Assembly (NCBI GenBank): GCA_963989245.1
Contig: OZ022339.1
Span: 91,057,142-91,121,141 of the forward strand
Reading direction: 5' to 3'
From: Nansenia antarctica
Lineage: Eukaryota > Chordata > Actinopteri > Argentiniformes > Microstomatidae
Length of the DNA stretch: 64,000 nt
The notes under the pieces were generated by a model, which saw nothing but the letters and a program-made list of their open reading frames with translations, was not told where the DNA came from and made no database searches. Positions 44,170 to 54,652 of this stretch are shown piece after piece. The position numbers and the translations under genes are program-made. Position 1 is the first letter of the stretch. The number at the start of each line of letters is the position of its first letter.

Positions 44170-44688
44170 TGTCACCAGGGGAGTCTCCGACTCTCCGACA
44201 CCACCTACTGGTGGCTGGACTTTATTGGAACTAATTGCTAATACCTGTCACCTGTTGTATCTTTGTATGTGGCTATTTAGGTGTGTCCCTTTTCCCTGTT
44301 CCCTTGTCAGTCGATCACTTGTGTTACCCCGTTTGGAATGCTTCAGTATCCTGTGTACGTATTACCACTTCACGTATCCGTTACTCGGAACGTGATTGAG
44401 CCTTGACTTTGTTTGAAACCTTGTACCTCCTTTGGAGCCCTTTGCTCAAACTTTAGTTTCCGTGTACTTTATTATTGACCTCAGTTCCTTAGTTATTATT
44501 GCATACGTGCTGAGCCCTACTGCTCCCCTTTTTGTTGTTCCGTCTGAAAGTTTATGTTTGTACCTGCGAACTATACGTCTCAGTAAAGAGAGTCTTTATT
44601 TTATTATATCTCCGTGTCTTTGTTTACTTACACCGCACCTGGACCCGACACTATGGTATACATACAGAACCTTTAGAGAAACGTAACA
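44170..44688 (+). repeat. 5' LTR of the sushi-type Gypsy
   Basis: TGTCACC...GTAACA, 519 bp. A TATTTA box at 44274-44279 lies about 30 bases before GTCAGTCGATC (44306-44316), the presumed transcript start. AGTAAAG at about 44582 may be the poly(A) signal. It differs from the right LTR at one base that I could see (44334 C versus 50880-50881 A). Confidence 0.95.
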
Positions 44689-44699
44689 GATCGACTGAC
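44689..44699 (+). promoter_or_regulatory. Self-priming primer-binding site
   Basis: GATCGACTGAC directly follows the 5' LTR and is the exact reverse complement of GTCAGTCGATC at 44306-44316 inside the LTR. In Tf1 and related elements the 5' end of the mRNA folds back to prime minus-strand synthesis; this matches that design. I recognise no tRNA match. Confidence 0.8.
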
Positions 44700-44703
44700 C
44701 ACT

Positions 44704-45672
44704 ATGGATCCAGCGGATGTAGTACAACTTCGCACCGTACTGGCCACCCAAGGTGCCTTGCTGACCCAGCATGAACGTCTCCTCAGGGAGATGAGTGAAC
44801 ATCTCCGCCAGCTGTCCCTCACCGTCCAGAGCCTGGTGGACCGCCAGGACAACGCTGAACTGGTCGCCGCCGCAGCCAACGCCGCAGCAGCCCTACCTCC
44901 ACTACTGGTCCCTACACCTCCGCCTACACCTCGTGAGCCTCGCCTTCCACCTCCAGAGAGGTACGACGGACGTCCAGAGGGCTGCCGAGAGTTCATCACA
45001 CAGTGCACCTTAGTGTTCAACCTACAGCCGACCTCCTTTCCCACCGAGCAGTCCCGGGTGGCCTATATCACCACTCTGCTAACGGGACGTGCCCTGTCCT
45101 GGGCGACGGCAGAGTGGGAGAGGGGGACTGCGATATGTGCCAGTTCCCAGCTCTTCATAGCAGAGCTGCGTAAAGTCTTCGATCACACCCGGGTACTCTC
45201 TACCTACGAGGCAGGCAGGAGACTCACCGCCTGTCGACAGGGTCATCGCACGGTGGCGGACTATTCCGTGGAGTTCCGCACCCTGGCCAGAGAGACCGGG
45301 TGGGAGGAGCTCGCTGTGGTCGTCCTGTATGCTCAGGGGCTCTCGGAGGTCATGAAGGACGAGTTGTCCTTCCGAGAGCTGCCTGAGCAGCTGGACGACT
45401 TAGTCGACCTCTCTCGGCGGGTGGATAATAGACGCCGGGAGCGGGACCGCGAGAGAGGCTCGGCTAGGGGCGCGCCCTCCCACCTAACGCCGGGTGTGAA
45501 ACCACCCAGTGGCTTCATGGAGGAGCCAACCTACGATGAGCCAATGCAGTTAGGAGCGGCACGCCTTTCCCAGACCGAGCGACAGAGAGAGGGGCGCTGT
45601 CTGTATTGCGGGCGGGCTGGACACCTAGTCGCTACGTGCCCGGAGAAGCCGGGAAACGGGAGGGCTCGCTAA
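44704..45672 (+). CDS. Gag of the sushi-type Gypsy
   Basis: 322 aa, starting 15 bases after the LTR. An N-terminal coiled-coil-like stretch (LLTQHERLLREMSEHLRQL), the capsid-type central region and one C-terminal zinc knuckle CLYCGRAGHLVATC (C-X2-C-X4-H-X4-C). Related to the gags from which mammalian PEG10/RTL genes were domesticated. It is intact; the stop is TAA at 45670-45672. Confidence 0.92.
   Translation: MDPADVVQLRTVLATQGALLTQHERLLREMSEHLRQLSLTVQSLVDRQDNAELVAAAANAAAALPPLLVPTPPPTPREPRLPPPERYDGRPEGCREFITQCTLVFNLQPTSFPTEQSRVAYITTLLTGRALSWATAEWERGTAICASSQLFIAELRKVFDHTRVLSTYEAGRRLTACRQGHRTVADYSVEFRTLARETGWEELAVVVLYAQGLSEVMKDELSFRELPEQLDDLVDLSRRVDNRRRERDRERGSARGAPSHLTPGVKPPSGFMEEPTYDEPMQLGAARLSQTERQREGRCLYCGRAGHLVATCPEKPGNGRAR
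45651..45657 (+). promoter_or_regulatory. -1 ribosomal frameshift heptamer
   Basis: GGGAAAC in the zero-frame phasing G GGA AAC, 12 bases before the gag stop and where the overlapping protease frame (-1) is open. The same heptamer is used by PEG10. Confidence 0.75.
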
Positions 45673-45972
45673 TGTCGGGAGGGGCATTGGTGAGCCATGA
45701 ATCACCTTCTGCAATGGGCGATCACCGGACTTTTTTGGGGGTAACGTTAGAGGGGGGACGCCGCATACGACGGGTGTGGGCGTTGGTGGACTCGGGGGCG
45801 GCGGGGAACCTTATGGACACGGGCTTAGCCCACGAGTGGGGACTAGCTCTCAAGGACCTTCCCGTTCCATTACCGGTCCGCGCCCTGGACGGCCGGCCTC
45901 TGGGGACCGGCTTCATTACCCAGTGCACACCACCTATTCGTCTCCAGGTGGAGCGAGAACAGTGGGAGCTGA
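45657..45972 (+). pseudogene. Protease domain of the sushi-type Gypsy, truncated
   Basis: In the -1 frame relative to gag. Contains the aspartic protease core ALVDSGAAGNLMD and then GTGFITQCTPPIRLQ. Cut by the LINE at about 45972; the remainder of protease and the beginning of reverse transcriptase are missing from the window. Confidence 0.85.
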
Positions 45973-48095
45973 TCCAGTTTTTTTTTCACATATCAAAAAA
46001 CAGGACAACACAACAACAACACAGGACAGACAACAGTGCATTGGATAGTGCGGTATAAAGTAAAGTGCAGTGCAGAGTTTTTTTTTTTACAGTTCAGTCC
46101 TGGGCAGACTTGGGGGCGGGGGGGGGGGGGAGCCAGAGTCATTTAACAGCCTGGCGGCTGAGGGGTAGAAGCTGAGCCTGTGGCGGGCCTTCAGTGCCTT
46201 AGGCAGCCGCAACCTTCTTCCAGAGGGAAGCAGGGTGAGGAGGCCGTGGCCGGGGTGGAAGGGGTCTGCCATGATCTTCCTTGCCCTCCTCAGAGCCCTG
46301 GTGTCATGCAGGGAGTTGAGGGAGGGCAAGGGACAGCCGATCACCCTCTCTGCTGAACGTAGCACCCGCTGCAACTTGGCCTTGTCCTTGGTCGTTGCAG
46401 CAGGGAACCAGGTGATGATGGAGTGGGTGAGGATGGACTCTATGATGGCCGTGTAGAACTGGACCATCATGGACCTCGGCAGCCTGAGTTTCCTCAGCTG
46501 CCGGAGGAAGAACATCCTCTTCTGGGCCTTCTTTGTGAGGGCCTCGGTGTTCTGCTCCCACTTTAGGTCCCGGGAGATGGTCATGCCTAGAAAGCGGCAT
46601 GACTCCACGGAGGCCACCGGGGTACCTCCCAGCGTGATGGGAGGGGGCAGGGCTGCTTTCCTTCGAAAGTCCACCACCATCTCCACTGTTTTTAGAGCAT
46701 TTAGCTCCAGATTGTTTAAACTGCACCAGCTCTGCAGCCCCTCGATCTCACCCCTGTAGGCAGATTCGTCCCCCCCGGAGATGAGGCCCACCAGGGTGGT
46801 GTCGTCTGCAAACTTCAGGAGCTTGACCGAGGGGTGGCGGGAGACACAGCTGTTGGTGTAGAGGGAGAATAGTGCTGGAGACAGGACGCAGCCCTGCGGG
46901 GAGCCCGTGCTGGTGGTCCTGGAGCTGGAAATGCTCTTCCCCAGCTTCACCCGCTGAGACCTGTCAGTCAGGAAGTCTGTGATCCACCTGCAGGTGGAGA
47001 CCGGCACCTGCAGCAGGGATAGCTGGTGCTCCAGGATGTGTGGGAGGATCGTGTTGAAGGCCGAGCTGAAGTCCACGAACAGGATCCTGGCGTAGTTGCC
47101 TGCAGTGTCAAGGTGTTCTAGTACGTAGTGCAGAGCCATGTTCACGGCGTCCTCCGTGGATCTATTGGCTCTGTACGCGAACTGCAGGGGGTCCAGCACA
47201 GGATCCGTGATGAGCTTCAGGTAGGCCAGGACAAGGCGCTCCAGGACCTTCATGACGACGGAGGTCAGAGCGACGGGTCTGTAGTCGTTGAGGCCTGTGA
47301 CCTTGGCCTTCTTGGGGACGGGGATGATGGTTGATGCCTTGAAGCACGCTGGGACGTGACACAGCTCCAGCGAGGCGTTGAAGATGTGGGTAAACACCGG
47401 GGCCAGCTGGTCGGCGCAGTGCTTCAAGACAGAGGGAGAGACGGAATCCGGACCAGCTGCCTTCCGGGGATTCTGCCTCTTAAACAGTCTGTTTACCTCT
47501 CGCACTGTGACAGAGAGAGGGGGTGGGGAAAGGGGGGTGGGGGTGGGCGGGGCGGGTGAGGAGGGGGGAGGGAGGGGGGGGGGAGGGGGGAGGGTGGGGG
47601 TAGCAGGAGGGACATTGGCCCCCCTGGGGGACAGGGGTGGTGGTTGTAGCCGGGGGGTGTGGAGGGAGAGGGCGGGGGTGGGCGGGAACCTCTCTTTCTC
47701 AAACCTACAATAGAACTCGTTCAGCTCGTTAGCGAGGGGGAGGTTGTCGGACATCAGCGGGGACCTGGGTTTGTAGTTGGTGATGGTCTTTAGGCCTTTC
47801 CAGACGGAGGCGGAATCCCCCTCAGAGAGCTGTTTCTGCAGCTTCTCCGAAAAGCGATGCTTCGCCTCCTTCACCGCTTTGGCGAACCTGTACTTGGCCT
47901 GCTTGACCCGGTCCACGTCCCCACTGCGCCTAGCCACCTCCTTCTCTGACCTCAGACGCCTGAGTTGGGATGAAAACCAGGGCTTGTCGTTGTTGAAGGA
48001 CTTCCTGGAGCGGAGGGGGACACACACCTCCTCGCCAAGGCTGATAAATGATGTAACAGTGTCTGTGTATACATCCAGATTGTTACCAGCCTCTG
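45973..48095 (-). mobile_element. 5'-truncated Rex1/CR1-like LINE inserted in the Gypsy pol
   Basis: Antisense to the Gypsy. It has an ORF, a 3' UTR (about 46086-45973) ending in an A-rich tail, and a 5' break near 48095. The N-terminal endonuclease is absent, as in a typical truncated LINE insertion. Confidence 0.85.
46087..48027 (-). CDS. LINE reverse transcriptase (N-terminally truncated ORF2)
   Basis: 646 aa from the first ATG; the frame is open further up to about 48090. A pre-RT segment (KPWFSSQLRRLRSEKEVARR), a proline-rich insert of G/C-skewed DNA, then RT motifs YRPVALTSVVMKVLERLVL, FVDFSSAFNTILPHIL (motif A), GSPQGCVLSPALFSLY (motif B) and LLKFADDTTLVGLI (motif C, FADD). The C-terminal SAERVIGCPLPSLNSLHDTR and HPGHGLLTLLPSGRR blocks are characteristic of fish Rex1/jockey-superfamily LINEs. 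The poly-proline run may be a drifting repeat. No apurinic endonuclease is left, so it cannot move by itself. Confidence 0.85.
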   Translation of the reverse strand: MCVPLRSRKSFNNDKPWFSSQLRRLRSEKEVARRSGDVDRVKQAKYRFAKAVKEAKHRFSEKLQKQLSEGDSASVWKGLKTITNYKPRSPLMSDNLPLANELNEFYCRFEKERFPPTPALSLHTPRLQPPPLSPRGANVPPATPTLPPPPPLPPPSSPAPPTPTPLSPPPLSVTVREVNRLFKRQNPRKAAGPDSVSPSVLKHCADQLAPVFTHIFNASLELCHVPACFKASTIIPVPKKAKVTGLNDYRPVALTSVVMKVLERLVLAYLKLITDPVLDPLQFAYRANRSTEDAVNMALHYVLEHLDTAGNYARILFVDFSSAFNTILPHILEHQLSLLQVPVSTCRWITDFLTDRSQRVKLGKSISSSRTTSTGSPQGCVLSPALFSLYTNSCVSRHPSVKLLKFADDTTLVGLISGGDESAYRGEIEGLQSWCSLNNLELNALKTVEMVVDFRRKAALPPPITLGGTPVASVESCRFLGMTISRDLKWEQNTEALTKKAQKRMFFLRQLRKLRLPRSMMVQFYTAIIESILTHSIITWFPAATTKDKAKLQRVLRSAERVIGCPLPSLNSLHDTRALRRARKIMADPFHPGHGLLTLLPSGRRLRLPKALKARHRLSFYPSAARLLNDSGSPPPPPPSLPRTEL

Positions 48096-50691
48096 GCCCC
48101 GCCCAGGGTTTTTCTTTGTGGCCAAGAAGGACGGGGGGCAGAGGCCGTGCATTGACTATAGGGGGTTAAACAACGTCACGGTGAAAAACAGATACCCCCT
48201 TCCGTTGATGACGACGGCCTTTGAGTCCTTGCAGGGGGCCCGGGTCTTCACTAAGCTGGACTTACGAAACGCGTATAACTTAGTGAGGATCCGGGAGGGG
48301 GACGAGTGGAAAACAGCTTTTAACACCCCCAGAGGACATTATGAGTACTTAGTAATGCCGTTCGGCCTTGCCAACGCGCCAGCGGTATTTCAAGCGCTTG
48401 TTAATGATGTCCTACGAGACCTCCTCGACCACTCGGTGTTCGTCTACCTCGACGACATTTACATTTTTTCCAAGGACCTAGCCCAACACCGAATACATGT
48501 GCGGCAGGTGCTCGAACGCCTTCTCCATCACAAACTTTTTGTTAAAGTAGAAAAGTGCGAGTTCCATGTGGACACTGTCTCCTTTCTGGGCTTCGTGGTG
48601 GACAAGGGGAATTTACTGATGGATCCCGGAAAGGTCAGTGCGGTGTTGGACTGGCCACGACCCTCCTCTCTCAAGCACTTACAACGCTTTTTGGGTTTCG
48701 CAAACTTTTATAGGAGGTTCATTCGCGGGTTTAGCGCCTTAGCGGCCCCGTTGACAGCCCTCACCCAGACTAGCCTACGCCCCTTTTCTTGGTCCCCGGA
48801 GGCGGACACCGCTTTCACGGCATTAAAACAGCGCTTCACCTCAGCGCCCATCCTGGTGCACCCGGACCCGTCCCAACCGTTCGTAGTGGAGGTGGACGCT
48901 TCGGACATTGCAGTGGGGGCGGTTCTCTCACAAAGGGTTACTAAAGACAGTAAGACTCACCCCTGTGCCTTTTTTTCTCGCAGGCTGTCCGCGCCGGAGT
49001 GCAACTACGACGTGGGGAACCGCGAGTTGCTTGCCATCAAACTCGCGCTGGAGGAATGGAGGCACTGGTTGGAGGGGGCCGTGCACCCTTTTATGGTTTG
49101 GACGGACCACAAGAACCTGGCCTATATCCAGGGGGCCAAGCGCCTCAACTCCCGACAGGCCAGGTGGGCGTTATTCTTCACCAGGTTCCAGTGCACGATC
49201 TCCTATCGACCGGGCTCTAAAAACACCAAGCCCGATGCACTGTCGAGGCAGTTCGATCCTGTGGACCTGGTGGAGAGTACGGATTCGATCGTCCCCACTG
49301 GCCTGGTCGTCGCCCCCGTGTCCTGGGGAATCGACAGGGTAGTGAGAACAGCGCTGAGGCGGGAGCCTGACCCGGGCGGGGGTCCGCCGGGGAGGCTTTA
49401 CGTTCCGAGGACTGCGCGCGCACGACTGCTGCAGTGGGCGCACGCCTCCTCCCTCACCAGTCACCCAGGGGCCACCAGGACATTGGACTTCATACGAAGG
49501 AGGTTCTGGTGGCCCACAGCAGAGGGGGACACGCGTGCCTTTGTGGCAGCCTGTGCCCTATGCGCGCGCAGTAAAGCCTCCCGGCAACGGCCGCCGGGAC
49601 TCCTACACCCCCTGTCCATCCCCAAACGTCCCTGGTCGCACATAGCCCTCGATTTTATATCGGGTCTACCCCCATCTGATGGGTTCACCGCCATACTCGT
49701 GGTGGTAGACCGGTTCTCTAAGGCGGCGCACTTCATCCCCCTCCCCAAACTCCCCACGGCCCAAGAGACGGCGGAGCTAGTGGTTCAGCATGTCTTCCGC
49801 GTGCACGGACTACCCCTGGACATGGTATCCGACCGGGGTCCTCAATTCGCCTCCAGGTTCTGGAAGGCATTCGCCACCAGCCTTGGCGCCTCCGTCAGCC
49901 TGTCCTCCGGGTTCCACCCCCAATCCAATGGGCAGACGGAGCGCGTCAACCAGGACCTGGAGGGGGTCTTGAGGTGCTACGTCTCCAGCAATCCGGCGAC
50001 ATGGAACCGGCGGCTGGCGTGGGCTGAATACGCCCACAACACCCTCCTCTGCTCCTCCACTGGCCTCTCCCCTTTCCAATGCCAGTACGGGTATCAGCCC
50101 CCCCTTTTCCCTGAGCAGGAGGAGGAGGCAGCTGTACCATTGGTCCAAGCCCATGTCAGCCGCTGTCGCCGTACCTGGAGGCGGGTGAGGGCGGCGCTTG
50201 TGCGGGCTTCGGACAGGTCCCAACGCCAGGCCAACCGCAGGCGCCGTCCTGCCCCGGTCTTCCGTCCTGGTCAGAGGGTCTGGCTGTCTACCCGGGATCT
50301 CCCCCTCCGGGTGGAGTCACGCAAGTTGGCTCCTCGCTTCGTGGGGCCGTTTAAGGTGGTGCGGCGGGTCAATGCCGTGGCCTACAGACTGCTACTCCCA
50401 CCCTCCATGCGAGTTCACCCCACCTTCCATGTATCACTCCTCAAGCCCGTTGTTTTCTCCCCCATGGCCCCTCCACCCCGCCCCGCCCCCCTGCCCCGTC
50501 TCATTGATGGACAACCTGCCTACACGGTCAACAGGATCATCAACTCCCGGAAGGTGGGTAGGGGTGTCCAGTTTCTTGTGGACTGGGAGGGATATGGGCC
50601 GGAGGAGCGTACCTGGGTGCCTCGGCGGGACATATTGGACCCTAGTCTTATTTCTGACTTTCGCCTGCTCCATCCCGAGGCACCCGGGTGA
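48096..50691 (+). pseudogene. Pol (RT to chromodomain) of the sushi-type Gypsy, 5'-truncated
   Basis: Open from the LINE junction to TGA at 50689-50691 (first ATG 48118). Contains RT (KKDGGQRPCIDYRGLNNVTV, FTKLDLRNAYNLVRI, VFVYLDDIYIFS), RNase H (VVEVDASDIAVGAVLSQ, WTDHKNLAYI), integrase with HHCC (H-X3-H near HASSLTSHPGATRT, CALC), catalytic stretches ALDFISGLPP and MVSDRGPQFASRFW and E in NGQTERVNQDLE, and a C-terminal chromodomain (YTVNRIINSRKVGRGVQFLV, WEGYGPEERTWVP). The chromodomain marks a chromovirus. Coding sequence itself is clean; only the 5' part is lost. Confidence 0.92.
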
Positions 50692-50722
50692 TCGGCTGGT
50701 GCCGCTCGTCGGGGGGGGGCAC

Positions 50723-51241
50723 TGTCACCAGGGGAGTCTCCGACTCTCCGACACCACCTACTGGTGGCTGGACTTTATTGGAACTAATTGCTAATACCTG
50801 TCACCTGTTGTATCTTTGTATGTGGCTATTTAGGTGTGTCCCTTTTCCCTGTTCCCTTGTCAGTCGATCACTTGTGTTAACCCGTTTGGAATGCTTCAGT
50901 ATCCTGTGTACGTATTACCACTTCACGTATCCGTTACTCGGAACGTGATTGAGCCTTGACTTTGTTTGAAACCTTGTACCTCCTTTGGAGCCCTTTGCTC
51001 AAACTTTAGTTTCCGTGTACTTTATTATTGACCTCAGTTCCTTAGTTATTATTGCATACGTGCTGAGCCCTACTGCTCCCCTTTTTGTTGTTCCGTCTGA
51101 AAGTTTATGTTTGTACCTGCGAACTATACGTCTCAGTAAAGAGAGTCTTTATTTTATTATATCTCCGTGTCTTTGTTTACTTACACCGCACCTGGACCCG
51201 ACACTATGGTATACATACAGAACCTTTAGAGAAACGTAACA
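50723..51241 (+). repeat. 3' LTR of the sushi-type Gypsy
   Basis: 519 bp, nearly identical to 44170-44688. Preceded by the polypurine run GGGGGGGGGCAC (about 50711-50722). Confidence 0.95.
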
Positions 51242-51247
51242 CATGTC

Positions 51248-52560
51248 AGTCAGAAGCTACTAGAAACTACTAGAATGAGTATGTGGAGCCTCAAGGGGGA
51301 GACAGTGTCCAATGGCTGAGTGCTTGGAAGGGTAGTTTCAAACCAGCCCTGTACACTCGAGACTACAAACGAGAATAGTGGTAGGATTAGAGCCAGGTGA
51401 TCTTAGGTAGTGGAGATTCACTACAGGCATCCTCACATTGCAGAGATTGCATACATTGGTTTAGCCTGGGTTTGTGGAAATACACATGAGCATTTTTACA
51501 AACATTTAAATTGCAAACTAACCTACTAGTAACCTACTAATAAACCTATACCGCCTGTAACACTTCACCCTACACCTGAACAGGACCCCAGCTGGATGTA
51601 AGCATTTGTATTATTCCTGGAATGTAGCAACATTGTACATTCCATGTCATTACATCTGTGACACCAAGTGGAATCAAAGTGTTGCCTATTGTATTGGTTA
51701 GGTATATTATTACCACTACATTGTAGCAATTACAAATGATTTGAACCTCAACTGAAAGGGACACCAAATACATGCCCATCTTCAAAATGATTTCACTTGT
51801 ATTGTTTATAGTGACAACAATGCTTATACTCCTATAGTGTTTATGTGACATGTGAACTCTGTGTGTGTCGTGTGCCAAGCCTTAGAATTGCTTTGACGCT
51901 CCCACAGAAGACCCCAGCAAGACGCGATGGCCATTGATTTCCTCCCCACAGAGGGGGAGGACGGTGGGCCAATGAACTGCATGGGGGGGCACAATTATTA
52001 TTAACTATTTTTGATAATCCAATATGCTATGGTATTCGTCATGCAACACTGACATGCATAGGAGGTGGCAGAGGCTAAATTGGACACGTAGCCTACTGAT
52101 GAAGATTAGACCTAAAATTATCAGAATGCAGCAAATAACATAACACAGGCGAAGCTGGTTTATTACAAACCTGTCATCTATTTTCTGTGTTTTATTTTTT
52201 AAACCACCCTTATAGCATGGAGAAGCCAAGTTGTGCATTACAATGCACACAGGTCAATAATTGGCACCAACCCGGCACACAGCAACAATTAAATTAAATA
52301 ACCTACGTAACTAAAATTACGAGACTGGCACGCAATCAGTAAACTTGCAAAAGGTATACAGTATGACCGACCGATCGTGTGATCATCACATTAAACCACC
52401 CATCTACAGCAAATAGGATCAGCCAGATACATCAATCCTCATCATTGAACACGTTATACACAAAGCACATTAAATATAGCCTAACCATGCAAACAGCCCA
52501 TCTCTCCAATTGAAAAAGCTGACGAGAATACAACTAGCAAAACATCACCACGGCGGGTGC

Positions 52561-52562
<2 letters not shown>
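51248..52562. other. Non-coding DNA, no gene recognised
   Basis: AT-rich sequence between two retroelements. Short frames lack structure. Confidence 0.55.

Positions 52563-52638
<76 letters not shown>
52563..52638. repeat. (CA)n microsatellite
   Basis: About 38 uninterrupted CA units. Confidence 0.97.
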
Positions 52639-52640
<2 letters not shown>

Positions 52641-52897
52641 TATTAACTTACCCTGAATTCGCTGCACTACCCTACATTTCCTGCACGCTTAGCAAAACGC
52701 GGCGTCCTTTTTCAGAGAATACTCAAGCCAGTCCCTGTTCCAGCTTGAGGCCAATGATCGTTTTTTGCACCAAACATTCTGACTGGATATTTGCTAAAAA
52801 TAACCTGTTTAGGCTGGTCCATTCTGTAGAGTATTTGGGTTTGCATCTATTGCTCTAGCATTGTTTATTCTACCTGGCCTGAGTACGTTACGTCACT

Positions 52898-53420
52898 TGA
52901 TTGATTGATTGAAAACTTTATTAGAAGATTTGCAGAAGTAGGTACATGAAAGTACATATTACATACAAGGTCAACTAACAGGATAAAAACCCAAGAAAGC
53001 CACTGGCTTATTTCAATTGGGGTCCTTGATTCTCAATTCATCGTTACATGTAAGACAGACAGAAAAACTAGTACTATCTACAAGATAATACAGACAAATA
53101 ACTATTACTATCTACAAGATAAACATACATCCATCATGGGAAGAACAATACAACAAAACATAAGGTATGTGCAGCGGGTAGGACAGGTGGGGACATACAC
53201 CACAGGTGGGGGCGGGGGACAAAACACAAAGTATGTACAGTGGGTAGTTCAGGTCTTTTAAACTGATTTTTGTTTTAGAGGGTCCAGTTACGGATTGCAG
53301 CCTCCTGTAAATGTTTTTTGAGAGTGGTTTTGAAGGTGGGCAGTGTTTTACACTCCTTTAAGATTATAGGAAGGGCGTTCCACATCTTTACTGCATAGTT
53401 TGTAAACGAGTTTAAACCCT
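52898..53420 (-). mobile_element. 3' tail of a 5'-truncated LINE with (TCAA)n end
   Basis: On the minus strand it begins with ORF remains (KMWNALPIIL, TLPTFKTTLKKHLQEAA), then a 3' UTR ending AATAAAGTTTTCAATCAATC. The end is shared with the element at 12330-12575. Confidence 0.7.
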
Positions 53421-53481
53421 TGTTTGTGGTGCAACGCGTAACTATACGTTATTACGCGTAATAACTACGTTATTACGTACC

Positions 53482-53621
53482 TGTTGGACGTACCTCCCAG
53501 CATTCCTATGTAGGACGTGACATGCAATGTAACGTGGTCATTACTCCAAGTAAAGAAGCTAGTAAACTACAGTCCGTTTCTTCGTGTTTATTTGAGTACT
53601 AACCACAGTAGGTACACAACA
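53482..53621 (+). repeat. Probable 5' LTR of the degraded Gypsy
   Basis: Starts TGTTG and ends CAACA (5-bp inverted ends), 140 bp, directly before the primer site. The other LTR is outside the window, so the left edge is inference. Confidence 0.5.
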
Positions 53622-53622
53622 G

Positions 53623-53633
53623 TGGCGACGAGG
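53623..53633 (+). promoter_or_regulatory. Primer-binding site, tRNA-Ser(GCU) type
   Basis: TGGCGACGAGG one base after the LTR; complementary to the CCTCGTCGCCA 3' end that I recall for vertebrate tRNA-Ser(GCU). Confidence 0.6.
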
Positions 53634-53643
53634 TGGTTGGAAA

Positions 53644-54652
53644 GTGAACCCTGTCTCTGATATGACCGAACTTGTTTCGCGGGAACAACAAACTGAGACT
53701 AGTGACTCCGACGTGAGTAGTGAGAGTGAAAGTCCCGTTATACAGCGTGGCAAGATGGCTAGAATTGGATCAATTGACCCGTTTGACGGCGCGACGGATG
53801 ACTGGGTCGAATATACTGAACGCATTTCACAGTATTTCAAGGCAAATGACATTGAGGATGACAAACATGTTGCAGTGTTGCTGAGTGCAATGGGGGGGAA
53901 ATCATATGGCCTGTTGCTCAGCTTAACTGCCCCAGAAAAGCCTTCCGTAAAAACATTCCAGCAACTGGTGGAGGTAATGAAAGAACATTTATCCCCAAAA
54001 CCACTACTAATTGCTGAACGTTTCAGATTCCATTGACGAAATCAACATGAGGGTGAATCCATAGTCAGTTACGTGGCTGAGCTGAAGAGACTCACTGAAC
54101 ATTGGGAATTTGCAAATGGACTGAATGATGCGTTGAGAGACCGTTTGGTATGTGGCATTCTTGGTGAGGCCATACGGAAGAGACTGCTAACAGAGGCCGG
54201 CCTCACGTTCAAAAGGGCAGTGGAAATCGCAGTCTCAATGGAAACAGCAGCCAGGGATGCTGTTGAACTGCAGACAGGAGTAAAGGCAGTAAATGTAAAC
54301 AAAATGGCAACCGTCACACAAACAAGAGAGCAAGAACTGTGTTACAGGTGTGGGAGGGGCTCACATTCCCCATCACAGTGTAGGTTTAAAGACGAAGTCT
54401 GCAGACTATGTAACAAAACTGGACATATCCAGAGGGTGTGTCGCTCGGGAAAATCAAGAGTGAACAAAAATGGAAAAAAGACACAGTGGAGTGCGCAAAA
54501 GAACAGGAAAGTGCACAACATGGAGGAGGCTGCAGACGACGAGTCAGACGAGGAGAGTGAACATACCAATAGCTTGGATGTTTACCATGTCAAAGGAGGC
54601 GGCAGGGAAGCTATCTGGCTTGCACCACAGGTGAATGGCAAACAAGTACAAA
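53644..54652 (+). pseudogene. Gag of the degraded Gypsy, with nonsense codon
   Basis: Open 53644-54033, TGA at 54034-54036, then the same frame is open to the hAT insertion. Features: IGSIDPFDGATDDWVEY (capsid start typical of this Gypsy group), DALRDRLVCGILGEAIRKRL, then two zinc knuckles CYRCGRGSHSPSQC and CRLCNKTGHIQRVC (about 54340-54440) and an acidic stretch. Begins 11 bases after the primer site. Two knuckles plus short LTR suggest a Mag-like clade, but this is tentative. Confidence 0.85.

Larger units (their letters stand above)
44170..51241 (+). mobile_element. Tf1/sushi-type chromodomain Gypsy LTR retrotransposon, broken by a LINE
   Basis: Two 519-bp LTRs, flanking duplication CATGTC (44164-44169, 51242-51247), self-priming site, gag, -1 frameshift site, protease, then reverse transcriptase, RNase H, integrase and chromodomain, and a G-rich polypurine tract before the right LTR. 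An antisense LINE replaces the end of protease and the start of reverse transcriptase, so this copy is dead in cis. Confidence 0.95.

Noticed and set aside
47493..47713. Gly-rich and Pro-rich frames near 47500-47700
   Set aside because: Both strands of a low-complexity G/C-skewed insert within the LINE ORF.
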